DNA from: G965267335 sp965267335
Lineage (GTDB): Bacteria; Bacteroidota; Bacteroidia; Cytophagales; JAAEPT01
DNA length: 64,000 bases
Reading direction: 5' to 3'
Assembly (NCBI GenBank): GCA_965267335.1
Contig: OZ253953.1
Coordinates: 4,340,001 to 4,404,000 of the forward strand
Below are positions 18,673 to 27,948 of this stretch, piece after piece. The position numbers and the translations under genes are program-made. Each line of letters starts with the position of its first letter. The stretch's first letter is position 1. The notes under the pieces were generated by a model that had not been told where the DNA came from, did no database searches, and was given only the letters and a program-made list of their open reading frames with translations.

Positions 18673-19641
18673 ATGAGTAAATTTATAGGAATTGATGTAT
18701 CAAAAGCAACTTTTGACGTTTCATTTAGAGTTGCAGACCGTTGGCAACACTGTTCTTTCCCCAATGAAAAACAAGGCTTTAAAGAGTTTTTGGAAATTGT
18801 AGCTCCAACTGACCACTGTGTAATGGAAGCTACAGGTCCATATTACTTACCGCTAGCAAGTTTTATTAATGATCAAAACATAAAGGTTAGCGTAGTAAAT
18901 CCTCTAATCATTAGAAGGTTTGCTCAAATGCGATTGTCCAGGGCAAAAACGGATAAAAAAGATGCTCAGATAATAGCTCAGTACGCAGAGTTTGAACAAA
19001 CTTCTCTTTGGCAACAAAGCAGCAAAGTAAAGATTTATTTACAACAGCTTATGAGCTGTTCAGAGCTACTTGAGAAACAACAAACCATGCTTACTAATCA
19101 ATTAGAAGCCTTTAAAGCAAGTGGTGTTAGGGAGCTACAAGCAATTAACTCCATCAAGGCATGCCTTAAAACAATTAAAGAACAACTCATTGAAATAGAA
19201 GCCAAAACCCAAGAGTTTATTAATAACCATTTCAATCAATCTTATCAAAGCGTACTCTCAATACCTGGTATAGGCAAAAAGACAGCCATTGCACTAGTAG
19301 TATTGACCGATGGATTTACCAGATTCGATAACTACAAACAACTAATAGCATATATAGGATTTAGCCCTAGAATACATCAGTCTGGTACTAGTGTCAAAGG
19401 GAAAGGACATATCTGTAAAATGGGGAATTCCAGGGTTAGAAAACTCCTCTATTTGTGCAGTTGGTCAGCAAAACGATATAACAAACCGTGTATTGAAATG
19501 TATGAAAGACTTAAAGAAAAAGGCAAGCCAGAAAGGGTTATAAAAATCGCCATTGCAAACAAACTCATTAAACAGGCTTTTGCTATTGCCAAATCCTGTT
19601 CTGTCTTTGATAAAGATTATTCAATAAACTCTTGTTTTTAA
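18673..19641 (+). CDS. IS110-family DEDD/serine recombinase (transposase)
   Basis: 322 residues, full length. The N-terminal RuvC-like DEDD domain has D8 (GIDVSK), E52 (MEATGPY), D94 and D97 (RAKTDKKDA). The C-terminal transposase_20 domain has SIPGIGKKTAIAL, then AYIGFSPR and Q-S237-G, the likely nucleophilic Ser, and GKGHICKMGNSRVRKLLY. IS110 recombinases work with a bridge RNA to join donor and target DNA. The frame is intact, so the element may be active. Nothing else is encoded in the element. Confidence 0.95.
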   Translation: MSKFIGIDVSKATFDVSFRVADRWQHCSFPNEKQGFKEFLEIVAPTDHCVMEATGPYYLPLASFINDQNIKVSVVNPLIIRRFAQMRLSRAKTDKKDAQIIAQYAEFEQTSLWQQSSKVKIYLQQLMSCSELLEKQQTMLTNQLEAFKASGVRELQAINSIKACLKTIKEQLIEIEAKTQEFINNHFNQSYQSVLSIPGIGKKTAIALVVLTDGFTRFDNYKQLIAYIGFSPRIHQSGTSVKGKGHICKMGNSRVRKLLYLCSWSAKRYNKPCIEMYERLKEKGKPERVIKIAIANKLIKQAFAIAKSCSVFDKDYSINSCF

Positions 19642-19652
19642 ACACAGTTCAT

Positions 19653-20001
19653 TCCGAATCTTTACCGTGGTTGCGAATAGCAACAGCAGAAAGATGAAGG
19701 AATCTGCCTAACCTGAAAGACTTAAACCATCACCTCCCCCCTTGTCATATTGACCGACCGATAAATCAATCAAGGATTATTAATTCAATAACAAGACATC
19801 ACGCCAATAAGTGATAGAAGGAGGGAAATATCTATTCGACTATTCTTTCACCCCAAAGACCAGCCTTCAGCTGGTACGCTAAGATTCGCGAAGAGCCCCA
19901 CACCCCCCGTTGCCATCATTCCGAATCTTTACTGTGATTGCGAATAGCAACAGCAGAAAGATGAAGGAATCTGCCAAAACTGAAAGGCCAGCTATAAGCC
20001 C
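19653..20001. repeat. Extragenic composite repeats right of IS110
   Basis: Holds the right half of the interrupted copy: a long hairpin unit in which ATTCC-GA-ATCTTT pairs with AAAGAT-GA-AGGAAT around a TTGC/GCAA inner stem. One further complete copy follows, with GACCGACC, GAAGGAGGG, ACCAGC-cttca-GCTGGT near 19859-19875 and a second unoccupied target CATTCCGAATC at 19917-19927. No gene is seen in these ~350 bp. Confidence 0.8.
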
Positions 20002-21525
20002 TTAACCAACTTTCCGAGCCACATTTCGGTTCGATCTTATTAGATTAAAAGCAAAAGAAAAACGACCAGAGCATATTAAGTATCCAGAAACAATGGCCTG
20101 AAACAACCAACCACTTCCCGACCACACGAGTACTGTGGGAGAGACGGGACCATCATCAAGTAAAACAACCAAAAAGAGTAAACTATAAGCCACAAGCCAA
20201 ACAAAAATTACTCCTTTCAAAATATTAAAGTTGGATATTTTCTGAAAAGCTCCTGTAGGAACCCAATCCTCTTCCCGTCCAAATACTTTTCGAATTACAG
20301 TAAATGCTGATATCCAATAACAATAAATCTGGACATAGATCGCGTTAAAAGACAGATTTGGAGCAAGTAAAACTCCCCAAACAATCAATAACACCACAAG
20401 GCTTGGCATAAGTAAAATTCCACTACCAATCTCTTCCGGGTCGAACAACTCAGTAACAATGGCAACCAAGGGCAACAGAAGATATAAAATAGTACAAACG
20501 TAGTACAAAAAACTGCTGACATAACATAGCTTAGAATACCAGGGTAGCCCCATCTTCCAAAAGGACTGACTACCAACAATAGACAAGCTTGCGTTACACC
20601 ATCGGGATTGTTGCTTATAGTAAGCATCCGGACGATCCGGACACAAACCCTCGGATAGTTTTACCGGTATGTACCTCACCTTCCACCCTTTACTTTGCAA
20701 CGTCAGTCCATTCCATATGTCTTCCGAATGATCAATCAATATTGACCCTCCTATTTCCTCCAGCGCAGACCTCCGATATAGCGCACAGGAACCACAACAT
20801 ACCGTTGCACCCAGTGAGTTTCTTGCCGACTGAATCACTTTAAAAAAATAGGTTTGTATCGTTGCAGCCCCCACCTCAAGGTGTGTGTTTTCTTTCGTTT
20901 TTTGCATTGGAAAGGTTTGAGGAGATTGAACGATTGCAACTTTTTCATCATCCATATAGGGTAAAAGTTCACGGAGTATCGATGGATTCGGTCTAAAGTC
21001 CGCATCAAGAATAAGACTGTACTCGCCACTGGAATTATCAAACCCATACTTCAGATTTCCTGACTTCTTATATTTTCCTTTATCCGGTCGCGATAGATAA
21101 TTGAAACCATACTGCCTGGCCAACTCTTTAACACCACCATCACCCTTGTCATCAAGTACATAAACTTCGTAATTGGGATAGTCAATTTCGGAAACACCTT
21201 CCCAGGTATTACCTAAAACTCTTAAGGGCTCACCGCAAACAGGAAGGTAAATATCAATGGCAGGGAATTCACTCAAATTAAGTGCATACTCTGAAACCAA
21301 TTCCTCATGACGTGATTTACTGAAGCCTTTAGTAAACCAATTGATTGACCAGGCTATTATGGTTGATATTGCCACAATCGACTCACCAATCAGTAAAAAC
21401 CAACCCCAAAAACCTTGTACGTCAAACGTCCTTAAAAAGAAATAATAGGACAGAACAACAGCAAAAACGCCAAGAATAAAAATCAGACGATACTTCCAAC
21501 CACTTATAAGAGCATATTTATCCAT
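20002..21525 (-). CDS. Cellulose synthase-like GT2 glycosyltransferase
   Basis: A 507-residue processive-type family 2 transferase in the inner membrane. Two N-terminal helices precede a GT-A domain (about 85-330). It has D125-D126 (VLDDKGDGG), a D-A-D (LILDADFRPN), an ED motif (HSEDIWNG) and Q305-QSR-W309 (QxxRW), the hallmark of cellulose/hyaluronan/chitin synthases. Four or more C-terminal helices would form the export channel. The BcsA PilZ domain is absent, so it is not clearly c-di-GMP controlled. The product cannot be named. A variant of the shared two-part promoter motif lies upstream (21583-21613), and the T2SS-like cluster begins just beyond it. Confidence 0.85.
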   Translation of the reverse strand: MDKYALISGWKYRLIFILGVFAVVLSYYFFLRTFDVQGFWGWFLLIGESIVAISTIIAWSINWFTKGFSKSRHEELVSEYALNLSEFPAIDIYLPVCGEPLRVLGNTWEGVSEIDYPNYEVYVLDDKGDGGVKELARQYGFNYLSRPDKGKYKKSGNLKYGFDNSSGEYSLILDADFRPNPSILRELLPYMDDEKVAIVQSPQTFPMQKTKENTHLEVGAATIQTYFFKVIQSARNSLGATVCCGSCALYRRSALEEIGGSILIDHSEDIWNGLTLQSKGWKVRYIPVKLSEGLCPDRPDAYYKQQSRWCNASLSIVGSQSFWKMGLPWYSKLCYVSSFLYYVCTILYLLLPLVAIVTELFDPEEIGSGILLMPSLVVLLIVWGVLLAPNLSFNAIYVQIYCYWISAFTVIRKVFGREEDWVPTGAFQKISNFNILKGVIFVWLVAYSLLFLVVLLDDGPVSPTVLVWSGSGWLFQAIVSGYLICSGRFSFAFNLIRSNRNVARKVG

Positions 21526-21582
21526 ACAATGACTTTAAGTCAAATCCCTTCTATCATCAAAAATCTTTAGCCGGTTACTAAT

Positions 21583-21613
21583 AACTAGTAAGTTTTGGGG
21601 TAAAATGCTGCAA
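21583..21613 (-). promoter_or_regulatory. Variant of the shared two-part promoter motif before the GT2 gene
   Basis: On the plus strand it reads AACTAG, 13 bp, AAAATGCTGCAA. Against the three perfect copies (TACTAG, 13 bp, AAAACGCTGCAT) this is 5/6 and 10/12 with identical spacing. The orientation also matches: it faces the minus-strand GT2 gene, whose ATG is 58 bp beyond the CTAG box. Confidence 0.5.
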
Positions 21614-21615
21614 CA

Positions 21616-22098
21616 CTAGAATACAGTTTTATCTTCCCCCATGAAACTCAATGCCACAGAATCAGAAGTCAATGCCTTTACATAGATCCCTTCAAGACTA
21701 TCGCCAGGCATAATTATTCTTTCCTTTCCTTCATACAGAATCAATCCCACACTTTTTGTCTCGCTATTGATCAACCCCCGATAATCCAACCTGGGCCAAT
21801 GAACCACAATTTCCGGTTCTTTTTTTTCTTCCTTCTTCTTTACCGGTTTCAATGGTTTTTTAACGATATGAGTGTGATGTTTCTTTGTGTATACCTTTCC
21901 GAAAAAGGGATCTCTGTAGTTTGCTACGATATCAAAAGTATCAGGCATCGTGGATGAGGGGGTATGCACCTGTTTTTTGGGCTGCACATAGTCAACCTCA
22001 AATTCTTCATCTCCTCCGGAAAAGAATTTATAAACAATGGTTCCCCAAAGGGCAACAACTGCAACCAATAGTATATATGTGGTCTTTTTATTTTTCAT
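21616..22098 (-). CDS. GspC/PilP-like T2SS inner-membrane component
   Basis: 160 residues: one N-terminal membrane helix (TTYILLVAVVALWGTIVYKFF), a Lys/Pro-rich periplasmic linker (KKPLKPVKKKEEKKEP), and a small C-terminal beta domain (LDYRGLINSETKSVGLILYEGKERIIMPGD) that resembles the HR/PilP domain contacting the secretin. It is the last gene of the T2SS-like operon. Its ATG overlaps the stop of the upstream lipoprotein gene (TAATG). Assignment is by architecture and position; sequence similarity to GspC is weak. Confidence 0.6.
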   Translation of the reverse strand: MKNKKTTYILLVAVVALWGTIVYKFFSGGDEEFEVDYVQPKKQVHTPSSTMPDTFDIVANYRDPFFGKVYTKKHHTHIVKKPLKPVKKKEEKKEPEIVVHWPRLDYRGLINSETKSVGLILYEGKERIIMPGDSLEGIYVKALTSDSVALSFMGEDKTVF

Positions 22099-22802
22099 TA
22101 ATCTGTATCCGTAGTATCAATTGAAAAATATCCATACCCGGTCTCTTGGGTGACGGTCCCACTTGTCAAATTCTCGCCTGAAACGGTCCAGCGGTAATCT
22201 CTGATTTCATAATATGGTAATGATACATCCAGTTTACCATTTGCCGGGTTAGCATTGGCACTCACATCTAATGTAGTGTCAAGTATGATCTGATCAGGGG
22301 AAACTCTACTGAGCTGAAGCGTGTACTCATCCACGCCATTATGCCCCGTCCAGCGAAACTTAATATTCGGCTGAGCCAGCTGGACTTCATTGATTGGGCT
22401 ATTCAAAATAATTTTAACACTGGAAATATCCGTTGCTTCATCAACATACAACTGATGTATAGTCGGATTTTCCGTTTCACTCACTGAGTTTACCGCACGA
22501 AGGGTCCACTCGTAATCTCCAGGACCAAGTGTTGAAACAGTAGTCGACAAATCACTAATCGTTGTATCCAATTCAAGATTTACCACATTGTCATAATTGG
22601 GGCTTACAATCTGAAGACGGTAACCGGTGGCTTCATCAACCTCCTTCCACCAGAAATTAATTGCCGCAGCACTGGTTGTGTCGATGTGAGCAGGAGTTAC
22701 AATCTCCACCTGAGTATCTTCCAGGTCTTTGATCAGAATGTCGGAACAGCTCATTACACCCAGTCCGACTATCACCAACATTATTCTAAATAGTAGTCGC
22801 AT
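22098..22802 (-). CDS. T2SS-associated lipoprotein with Fn3-like domains
   Basis: 234 residues with a lipobox ending at Cys19 (VMSC). Two beta-sandwich, Fn3-like units follow: about 35-120 (FWWKEVDEATGYRLQIVSP, YEWTLRAVNS) and 130-228 (FRWTGHNGVDEYTLQLS, YRWTVSGEN). It is embedded between the C-like and M-like genes with 1-17 bp overlaps, so it is probably an outer-membrane accessory or pilotin-like factor of the system, although it does not look like a classical pilotin. Function is inferred from context. Confidence 0.65.
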   Translation of the reverse strand: MRLLFRIMLVIVGLGVMSCSDILIKDLEDTQVEIVTPAHIDTTSAAAINFWWKEVDEATGYRLQIVSPNYDNVVNLELDTTISDLSTTVSTLGPGDYEWTLRAVNSVSETENPTIHQLYVDEATDISSVKIILNSPINEVQLAQPNIKFRWTGHNGVDEYTLQLSRVSPDQIILDTTLDVSANANPANGKLDVSLPYYEIRDYRWTVSGENLTSGTVTQETGYGYFSIDTTDTD

Positions 22803-23337
22803 CTATCTCCTTAATTTTTTGAAAATGAATTTTTAAAAGCAGAACTTCCCTCCGGATTTTCTTATCCCTGATTTTCTCAAATTCCGCTGAAGCCAATCGG
22901 CCCACATTGTATTTGGTTTCCAGCAAATACATCAACTTCAATAACTCCGTGAATTTTCCTTCCACTACCACTTCGTTAGTTTGAAATTGAAAATTGTCAG
23001 TAGCCTCGATTTTGGTCTCAGGGAAGTTTCTCACTCTAAGGCCATGCTTATCGCAGTATTCGGTTGTGATGGCCAGTAAGTACTTTTGGTCGGTTACAGC
23101 ATCATCAATATAGTTTGCTAAACTGGCATTAAGCCTTGTTTGTTTGTCGCGCAATTCTGTAAGTTGTTGCGGAGCATTTTCAGCCCTTTCGATCTGTTCT
23201 GAAAGTCGTACGTTCTCGCTATACAAGGCCAAGGTTTTACTGACATTCATCTTATAAATAATCAGACAGACAACCAGAAAACCAACTCCTGCATATATGT
23301 TCTTTTGTCGATATGTGAGTTCTTTGAATCTTTTCAT
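22786..23337 (-). CDS. GspM/PilO-like T2SS inner-membrane component
   Basis: 183 residues: a membrane helix at about 14-30 (IYAGVGFLVVCLIIYKM), a coiled coil (LYSENVRLSEQIERAENAPQ) and a ferredoxin-like periplasmic domain (about 95-175, VVVEGKFTELLKLMYLLE). This is the PilO/GspM pattern. The ATG at 23337 overlaps the GspL-like stop (TGATG), preferred over the TTG three bases upstream. It would bridge the GspL-like protein and the secretin side. Confidence 0.7.
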   Translation of the reverse strand: MKRFKELTYRQKNIYAGVGFLVVCLIIYKMNVSKTLALYSENVRLSEQIERAENAPQQLTELRDKQTRLNASLANYIDDAVTDQKYLLAITTEYCDKHGLRVRNFPETKIEATDNFQFQTNEVVVEGKFTELLKLMYLLETKYNVGRLASAEFEKIRDKKIRREVLLLKIHFQKIKEIDATTI

Positions 23338-24560
23338 CAAAACGCAATTTCCAGTTCAAAGAATGTTACCTTCTTCTTACTGTCGTACTCGTAGTCGATA
23401 ACCTTTACAGCGGACACCCACTTCTCTTCTTCCAGTTCCTTGATCCATGGGTTAATTGAGGTGGCGGACAGCACCTGACCAACAACGCGTATTTTATTGG
23501 TTTGGTAAATTGTTTTTCGTTGTACCCTTGATTCATTTTTATCAATCGGTTGATAACTCAATCCGGTCAATAACACATCCTGTGGTGTCAGTTGTGCCAC
23601 CTTGTCCATAAACAGTGAGGCGTGCGACCTATCGAGCCAACCGGCTTTTTTCAGAAAACCTTCCTTATCATCAATTTCAGTTTTGAGTTTATCACATTGG
23701 CTTAGCGTCAATGAATCTGCGAGATAACTTTCCTGAAGTACGTTGTTCTCCGATTGCAGAGATGAATTCCACAGAAAGTTGATCAGTAGGATAGCAAATA
23801 AAAAGATCAGGGCTGCCCAACCACCTACTTTAAAAATCCTTTTATGTAAATATTCGCTTTGGTTATGTGTGAGTTCCTCTGATTCTATCATCACCTTTTG
23901 AGGAATGCCCGTGACCGTCTGGAAGCCTCCAAAATATGGTAAACTGATGTCACCCGGAATTTGCTCCTCTCCAATATGAAAAGAAGTAGGCAAAGCAGCA
24001 CCATTTAATCCAAATGACTGAACGCTCTCTGTACCAAGGTCAAGTGAAAATTTACCCAGATGAACTTCCTGATTCCTTTCCGCCAGAATGGGTAATACGG
24101 ACTGAATTGCAAAAGGACCTAAACTTACTTCCAGTACATCAAATCCCTTTTCTTCAAACTCCGTTCGCCATTGGTCAACCAAATCTTTTCTGGCCACGGA
24201 ATAAAACGCACTCCCTTTTGATGAATAAGTTTTTTGGTAAATAAAATCATCCGCATTGGAATTAGGAAGCATATAGGGCAATGCCTCCCTGAGTCCAAGT
24301 TGATCAGATTGCAACTTCTTATGAATGATTCCGGCACCCGAAAGAGTTAGTACAATTGGCTTTTTGACATCCAATGCTTGGATCAAATCTTCCAGGTGTT
24401 CAATACCCACCCCGGAGCTAACCTTCTCGATTTGCTTCTTATTCCTCCTCAGCACAACAAAACTAAAGACATATGAACTACGCCCCACAACCTCTATAGC
24501 TACGGAAGTAACTTCTGTGGGTACTTGTAGTTTAGTCTTTATTTGGTCTAAGAGCTTCAA
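23337..24560 (-). CDS. GspL/PilM-PilN-like T2SS assembly protein
   Basis: 407 residues. The N-terminal ~240 residues are an actin-like cytoplasmic domain (TSVAIEVVGRSSYVFSFVV, IVLTLSGAGIIHKKL). A membrane helix (about 248-266, ALIFLFAILLINFLW) and a periplasmic PilN-like domain follow (VLLTGLSYQPIDKNES, NPWIKELEEEKWVSAVKVIDY). The fusion matches GspL, which links the ATPase to the inner-membrane platform. The start is TTG overlapping the secretin stop (TTGA). Confidence 0.75.
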   Translation of the reverse strand: MKLLDQIKTKLQVPTEVTSVAIEVVGRSSYVFSFVVLRRNKKQIEKVSSGVGIEHLEDLIQALDVKKPIVLTLSGAGIIHKKLQSDQLGLREALPYMLPNSNADDFIYQKTYSSKGSAFYSVARKDLVDQWRTEFEEKGFDVLEVSLGPFAIQSVLPILAERNQEVHLGKFSLDLGTESVQSFGLNGAALPTSFHIGEEQIPGDISLPYFGGFQTVTGIPQKVMIESEELTHNQSEYLHKRIFKVGGWAALIFLFAILLINFLWNSSLQSENNVLQESYLADSLTLSQCDKLKTEIDDKEGFLKKAGWLDRSHASLFMDKVAQLTPQDVLLTGLSYQPIDKNESRVQRKTIYQTNKIRVVGQVLSATSINPWIKELEEEKWVSAVKVIDYEYDSKKKVTFFELEIAF

Positions 24561-26515
24561 TAGAGTATAGTCGGCTTAATGAAGATTGTTGTCACCGTTT
24601 TGTTCTTTGACTTTGAAGTATGCCCAAATACCCACTTCAAGACAGGGATTTTCGATAGTACAGGTATTCCCGAATTATTTTCACTTTTTTCAACTCTCTC
24701 CAGTCCTCCCAGGACAATCATATCCTCATTACGCACTCTTATCATTGAATTGAATTGACTGGTGGCAGATGGCGGAGGAGCATTTTCCGGTGGTGCTCCG
24801 ATAAAATCGGAAAGCTCTACATCAATCTGCAGCGTAACCTGATCATCACCTGAAACAACTGGGTTAATATTAATGGATAAATTGGCCTGGACTTCGTTCC
24901 ACTGCTGTGTTGTATTGACAATTGGGTTTTGGGTACCCACCAGGTTCTGTGTTTCAACCCTGTAATATGAAGATCTCCCGATACTCATATTTGCCTCGTG
25001 ACCGTTGAGGGTAGCGAGTTTTGGCATTTGCCTCACGTTAGCATAGTTCTTAGCATCAAGTGCACTCAAGGTAAAATAAAAGTTGGGAGGTACTTGTCCG
25101 AGGTTAATCGGTGTACCTGCTGTAAGTTTGGTCAGAAACTTATTAATAGCTCCCGGACTGTATGAAAACTGATATCCATTTGATCCAACTAAACTTCCTC
25201 CTACACTTGACGAATCAGGAGAATTTCCAACACCCGCGCTGAGTCCAGCTTGAAACGTCTTGGTCTTGCGTAAGTCAACAATGATCACCTCAATCATAAC
25301 CATAGGAACCACCTTGTCAACGCTGGCAAGAAACTCAACAATCTCCTGTATCGCAGGATCGGAGCCGCTCAGGACAATACTGTTCTGCTCACGAAATTCA
25401 GAAATCTGAACATTTTTACTCAGCTCGGCCGGTATCATATTGATCATCTCATCCACAGACCGGTACTCAAGTTGTACCACCCGATTGGCTCTTAGCCCTT
25501 CCAGGCCACGCTCGCCAATCATGTACACATGGTTGCTATCTGATCGATAGGTATGTTCTGTACCCTGTAGCACAAAATTGAGGAACTCGTTGTAAGGAAG
25601 GTCTTTTACAGTGAGACTGGTATTTCCTTCAGGCTCTGAATAGAGCAGATAGCTTGCGCCTACTTGTTCTGAAACCACCCTGATAACTTCAACAATAGGA
25701 GCATCCTGGGCGGAAAAAGTAATCAAATCCTCCCCGCCTGGTCCCTGGGTAATCTTGAGGTCATAGTCTCCGATGTCTCCCTGGCCATTGTTTCGGATGT
25801 TAAAGTTATTTCGTCCATTTCTACCGTTACGGCCATTGTTTCTTCCATTATCCTCAGCAACGACTTCTTCAGGTTTTTCTACGAGATAATAAGCACCGTC
25901 TTTGGTTTGATTAAAGTCGAGATTGTTGGCAAAAGCTAACCTTTTTAAAGCACTTTCAAATGGTAGTTTCTGAATATACCCACTCACTTTTTTATGACGA
26001 ATTCCGTCCGGAACAATGACATTTTTACCACTCAACTGAGTAATTTTCTTAACTACTTTGTGAAGCGGGTCTTCCTCAAGATCTACTGTCAATGCATCTT
26101 CCTCAGCATTGAAAGAAACAATCACTTCTTTCTCAGGTTTCGGAGGTTCTACGACAACCGGTGGCTGATAATTATGAAAAGACATGATGGATCCTACAAA
26201 GTGGATTTCCAGATTGTATTCCTGGCAAAGGAAGAGTAGTACATTGATGACCTTCTCATTATTGAAGTTGTTGATAATCTCAACATTGATGTCTCTGGAA
26301 ATACTGATATTCAAATTATTGGTCTCCGCAATACCTCTTAAGAATTCCTGGATTGACACCCCTGAAACCGAAAAGTCAACCGGTTCATTGAGGCCCGGAG
26401 TTGTAGTATTGGCTAGCTCGGTGAGTTTTTCTTTTAATTCGACAAACCGGTCCTGAGCAATGCTCACGGTTGAGCAAAACATCAGAAGGATAAATATTTT
26501 TAAAGTTCTCTTCAT
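24557..26515 (-). CDS. gspD: T2SS/T4P secretin (GspD-like)
   Basis: A 652-residue outer-membrane ring protein. After a signal peptide (ends SIAQ), an STN/N0-type domain (VDFSVSGVSIQEFLRGIAE) and two further N-domains precede the secretin core. An Asn/Gly/Arg-rich linker (about 223-245, RNNGRNGRNGRNN) separates two of them. The core runs from about 405 (VPMVMIEVIIVDLRKTKTF) and ends with LPVLSKIPVLKWVFGHTSKSK and TTIFIKPTILY, classical secretin closing motifs. It forms the outer-membrane pore through which folded substrates leave. Confidence 0.9.
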   Translation of the reverse strand: MKRTLKIFILLMFCSTVSIAQDRFVELKEKLTELANTTTPGLNEPVDFSVSGVSIQEFLRGIAETNNLNISISRDINVEIINNFNNEKVINVLLFLCQEYNLEIHFVGSIMSFHNYQPPVVVEPPKPEKEVIVSFNAEEDALTVDLEEDPLHKVVKKITQLSGKNVIVPDGIRHKKVSGYIQKLPFESALKRLAFANNLDFNQTKDGAYYLVEKPEEVVAEDNGRNNGRNGRNGRNNFNIRNNGQGDIGDYDLKITQGPGGEDLITFSAQDAPIVEVIRVVSEQVGASYLLYSEPEGNTSLTVKDLPYNEFLNFVLQGTEHTYRSDSNHVYMIGERGLEGLRANRVVQLEYRSVDEMINMIPAELSKNVQISEFREQNSIVLSGSDPAIQEIVEFLASVDKVVPMVMIEVIIVDLRKTKTFQAGLSAGVGNSPDSSSVGGSLVGSNGYQFSYSPGAINKFLTKLTAGTPINLGQVPPNFYFTLSALDAKNYANVRQMPKLATLNGHEANMSIGRSSYYRVETQNLVGTQNPIVNTTQQWNEVQANLSININPVVSGDDQVTLQIDVELSDFIGAPPENAPPPSATSQFNSMIRVRNEDMIVLGGLERVEKSENNSGIPVLSKIPVLKWVFGHTSKSKNKTVTTIFIKPTILY

Positions 26516-26517
26516 TT

Positions 26518-27948
26518 CTAAAAGTTCATTAGCAATGGATAGGCCTCTTCGATTGAAGTGTCCCCACTTTCGATCAGGTCAAATGCATTCTCCGCAAGGG
26601 TCTTGATTCCTCTTTCATTAAGAGCAGATTTGACATCCATTTCTTCTTCCTTAATTTTTTCAGCCAGTTCCGAATCCAGGGGTATTACTTCGTATACAGC
26701 TATCCGGCCTTTGTATCCGGTATGGTAACACATATCGCAACCGGTCGCCATGAAGTGCTGTTCCAGTTTTTTATATGGCTTAAAACTCTTGGGGTAAACT
26801 CCATTAAAGTCAGTGACAGGTTGTTTACAATGCTCACAAAGCCTTCTAACTAATCGTTGGGCTACTGTACAATTCAGTGTGCTCGCCAATAAAAAGGGAG
26901 GCACTCCCATATCGATTAATCGGGATATTGTACCCCAGGCCGAATTGGTATGAATGGTCGACAGCACCAGGTGGCCTGTCAGCGCAGCACGGATTGCCAT
27001 ATTAGCCGTATCAGTATCCCTGATCTCCCCAACCATAATCACATCAGGATCTTGCCTTAAAAATGTCCGCAGCGCACTTCCAAAAGTCAATCCTATGCTC
27101 TCCTTGAGTTGAACCTGATTGATGCCATCCAATGTATATTCAATAGGATCCTCAATAGTGGTGACATTCCTCGTGTCCTCGTTTAAAATCTTTAGTGTTG
27201 CGTAAAGTGTTGTTGTTTTGCCACTGCCTGTAGGGCCACTGATCAGGAGTATTCCATTTGGCCTTTTAATCCCTTCTAGGTAATTATCGAGTTCCATATC
27301 TCCGAACCCGAGCGACTTGATATCTATATTAGTAGCATCGTTACTTAATATCCGCATTACTACCTTTTCTCCGTGAAGCGTTGGCAATACTGAAACCCTG
27401 ATATCAAACTTATCATTTGGCGTTTCAAAAAATATTCGTCCATCCTGTGGAAGTCGCTTTTCAGCAATATCCAGATTGGACATGATCTTCACCTTGTTGA
27501 CCAATGAAGGATAATCTTCCTGGCCCAGTACATACCTTTCAACCAATACTCCATCAATCCTCAGGCGGACTCTGGCCTTTTCATCATAGACTTCTATATG
27601 GATATCACTGGAACCAATTTCTTTGGCCTCAGCAATGAGATCGTGGAGAAAATCAGAGGAATTATCCTTGATTTCTAGTTTTCTTGATGTGTTACGAGAT
27701 TTTCGGTAAAACTTACTGAGTGCTCTCGTGATTGCTTCACTCTCGACCTTCTCTAAATATATCTCTTGCCCAAAAATCATTTCAAGCTCCATCAAAATAG
27801 CCTCAACATCCTGACTATGATCAACATAGAACCTTAGTTGACCATTCGACTCTTCATGCGGTAGAATTTTATAGTGCCAGGCCTGCTCGGAGCTGATCTG
27901 TTGGAGCTTCTCTGCTTTGAGTTCGATATGGTCAAGCGTAGCGATCAT
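26518..27948 (-). CDS. gspE: T2SS/T4P assembly ATPase (GspE-like)
   Basis: A hexameric cytoplasmic ATPase driving pseudopilus assembly. About 476 residues with Walker A GPTGSGKTT (238-246), an Asp box (TTIEDPIEY), Walker B (DPDVIMVGEIRD), a His box (LSTIHTN) and a C-terminal tetracysteine metal site (CEHC ... CDMC). These identify the GspE/PilB class rather than a retraction ATPase. I chose ATG 27948, which overlaps the prepilin peptidase stop (ATGA), over TTG 27957. It is 2 bp upstream of the secretin gene. Confidence 0.93.
   Translation of the reverse strand: MIATLDHIELKAEKLQQISSEQAWHYKILPHEESNGQLRFYVDHSQDVEAILMELEMIFGQEIYLEKVESEAITRALSKFYRKSRNTSRKLEIKDNSSDFLHDLIAEAKEIGSSDIHIEVYDEKARVRLRIDGVLVERYVLGQEDYPSLVNKVKIMSNLDIAEKRLPQDGRIFFETPNDKFDIRVSVLPTLHGEKVVMRILSNDATNIDIKSLGFGDMELDNYLEGIKRPNGILLISGPTGSGKTTTLYATLKILNEDTRNVTTIEDPIEYTLDGINQVQLKESIGLTFGSALRTFLRQDPDVIMVGEIRDTDTANMAIRAALTGHLVLSTIHTNSAWGTISRLIDMGVPPFLLASTLNCTVAQRLVRRLCEHCKQPVTDFNGVYPKSFKPYKKLEQHFMATGCDMCYHTGYKGRIAVYEVIPLDSELAEKIKEEEMDVKSALNERGIKTLAENAFDLIESGDTSIEEAYPLLMNF

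Larger units (their letters stand above)
18445..19652 (+). mobile_element. Complete IS110-family insertion sequence
   Basis: About 1206 bp. The boundaries are set by comparing with unoccupied copies of the host repeat: left flank ending CGTCAT and right flank starting ATTCCGAATC rebuild the uninterrupted CGTCATTCCGAATC seen elsewhere in the family. The dinucleotide AT (18445-18446 and 19651-19652) is present at both junctions, consistent with an IS110 core. There are no terminal inverted repeats or long target duplications, as expected for the family. A 226-bp left non-coding end precedes the recombinase; the right end is only about 10 bp past the stop. This is the IS110 (not IS1111) layout, with the RNA in the left end. 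Confidence 0.9.
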
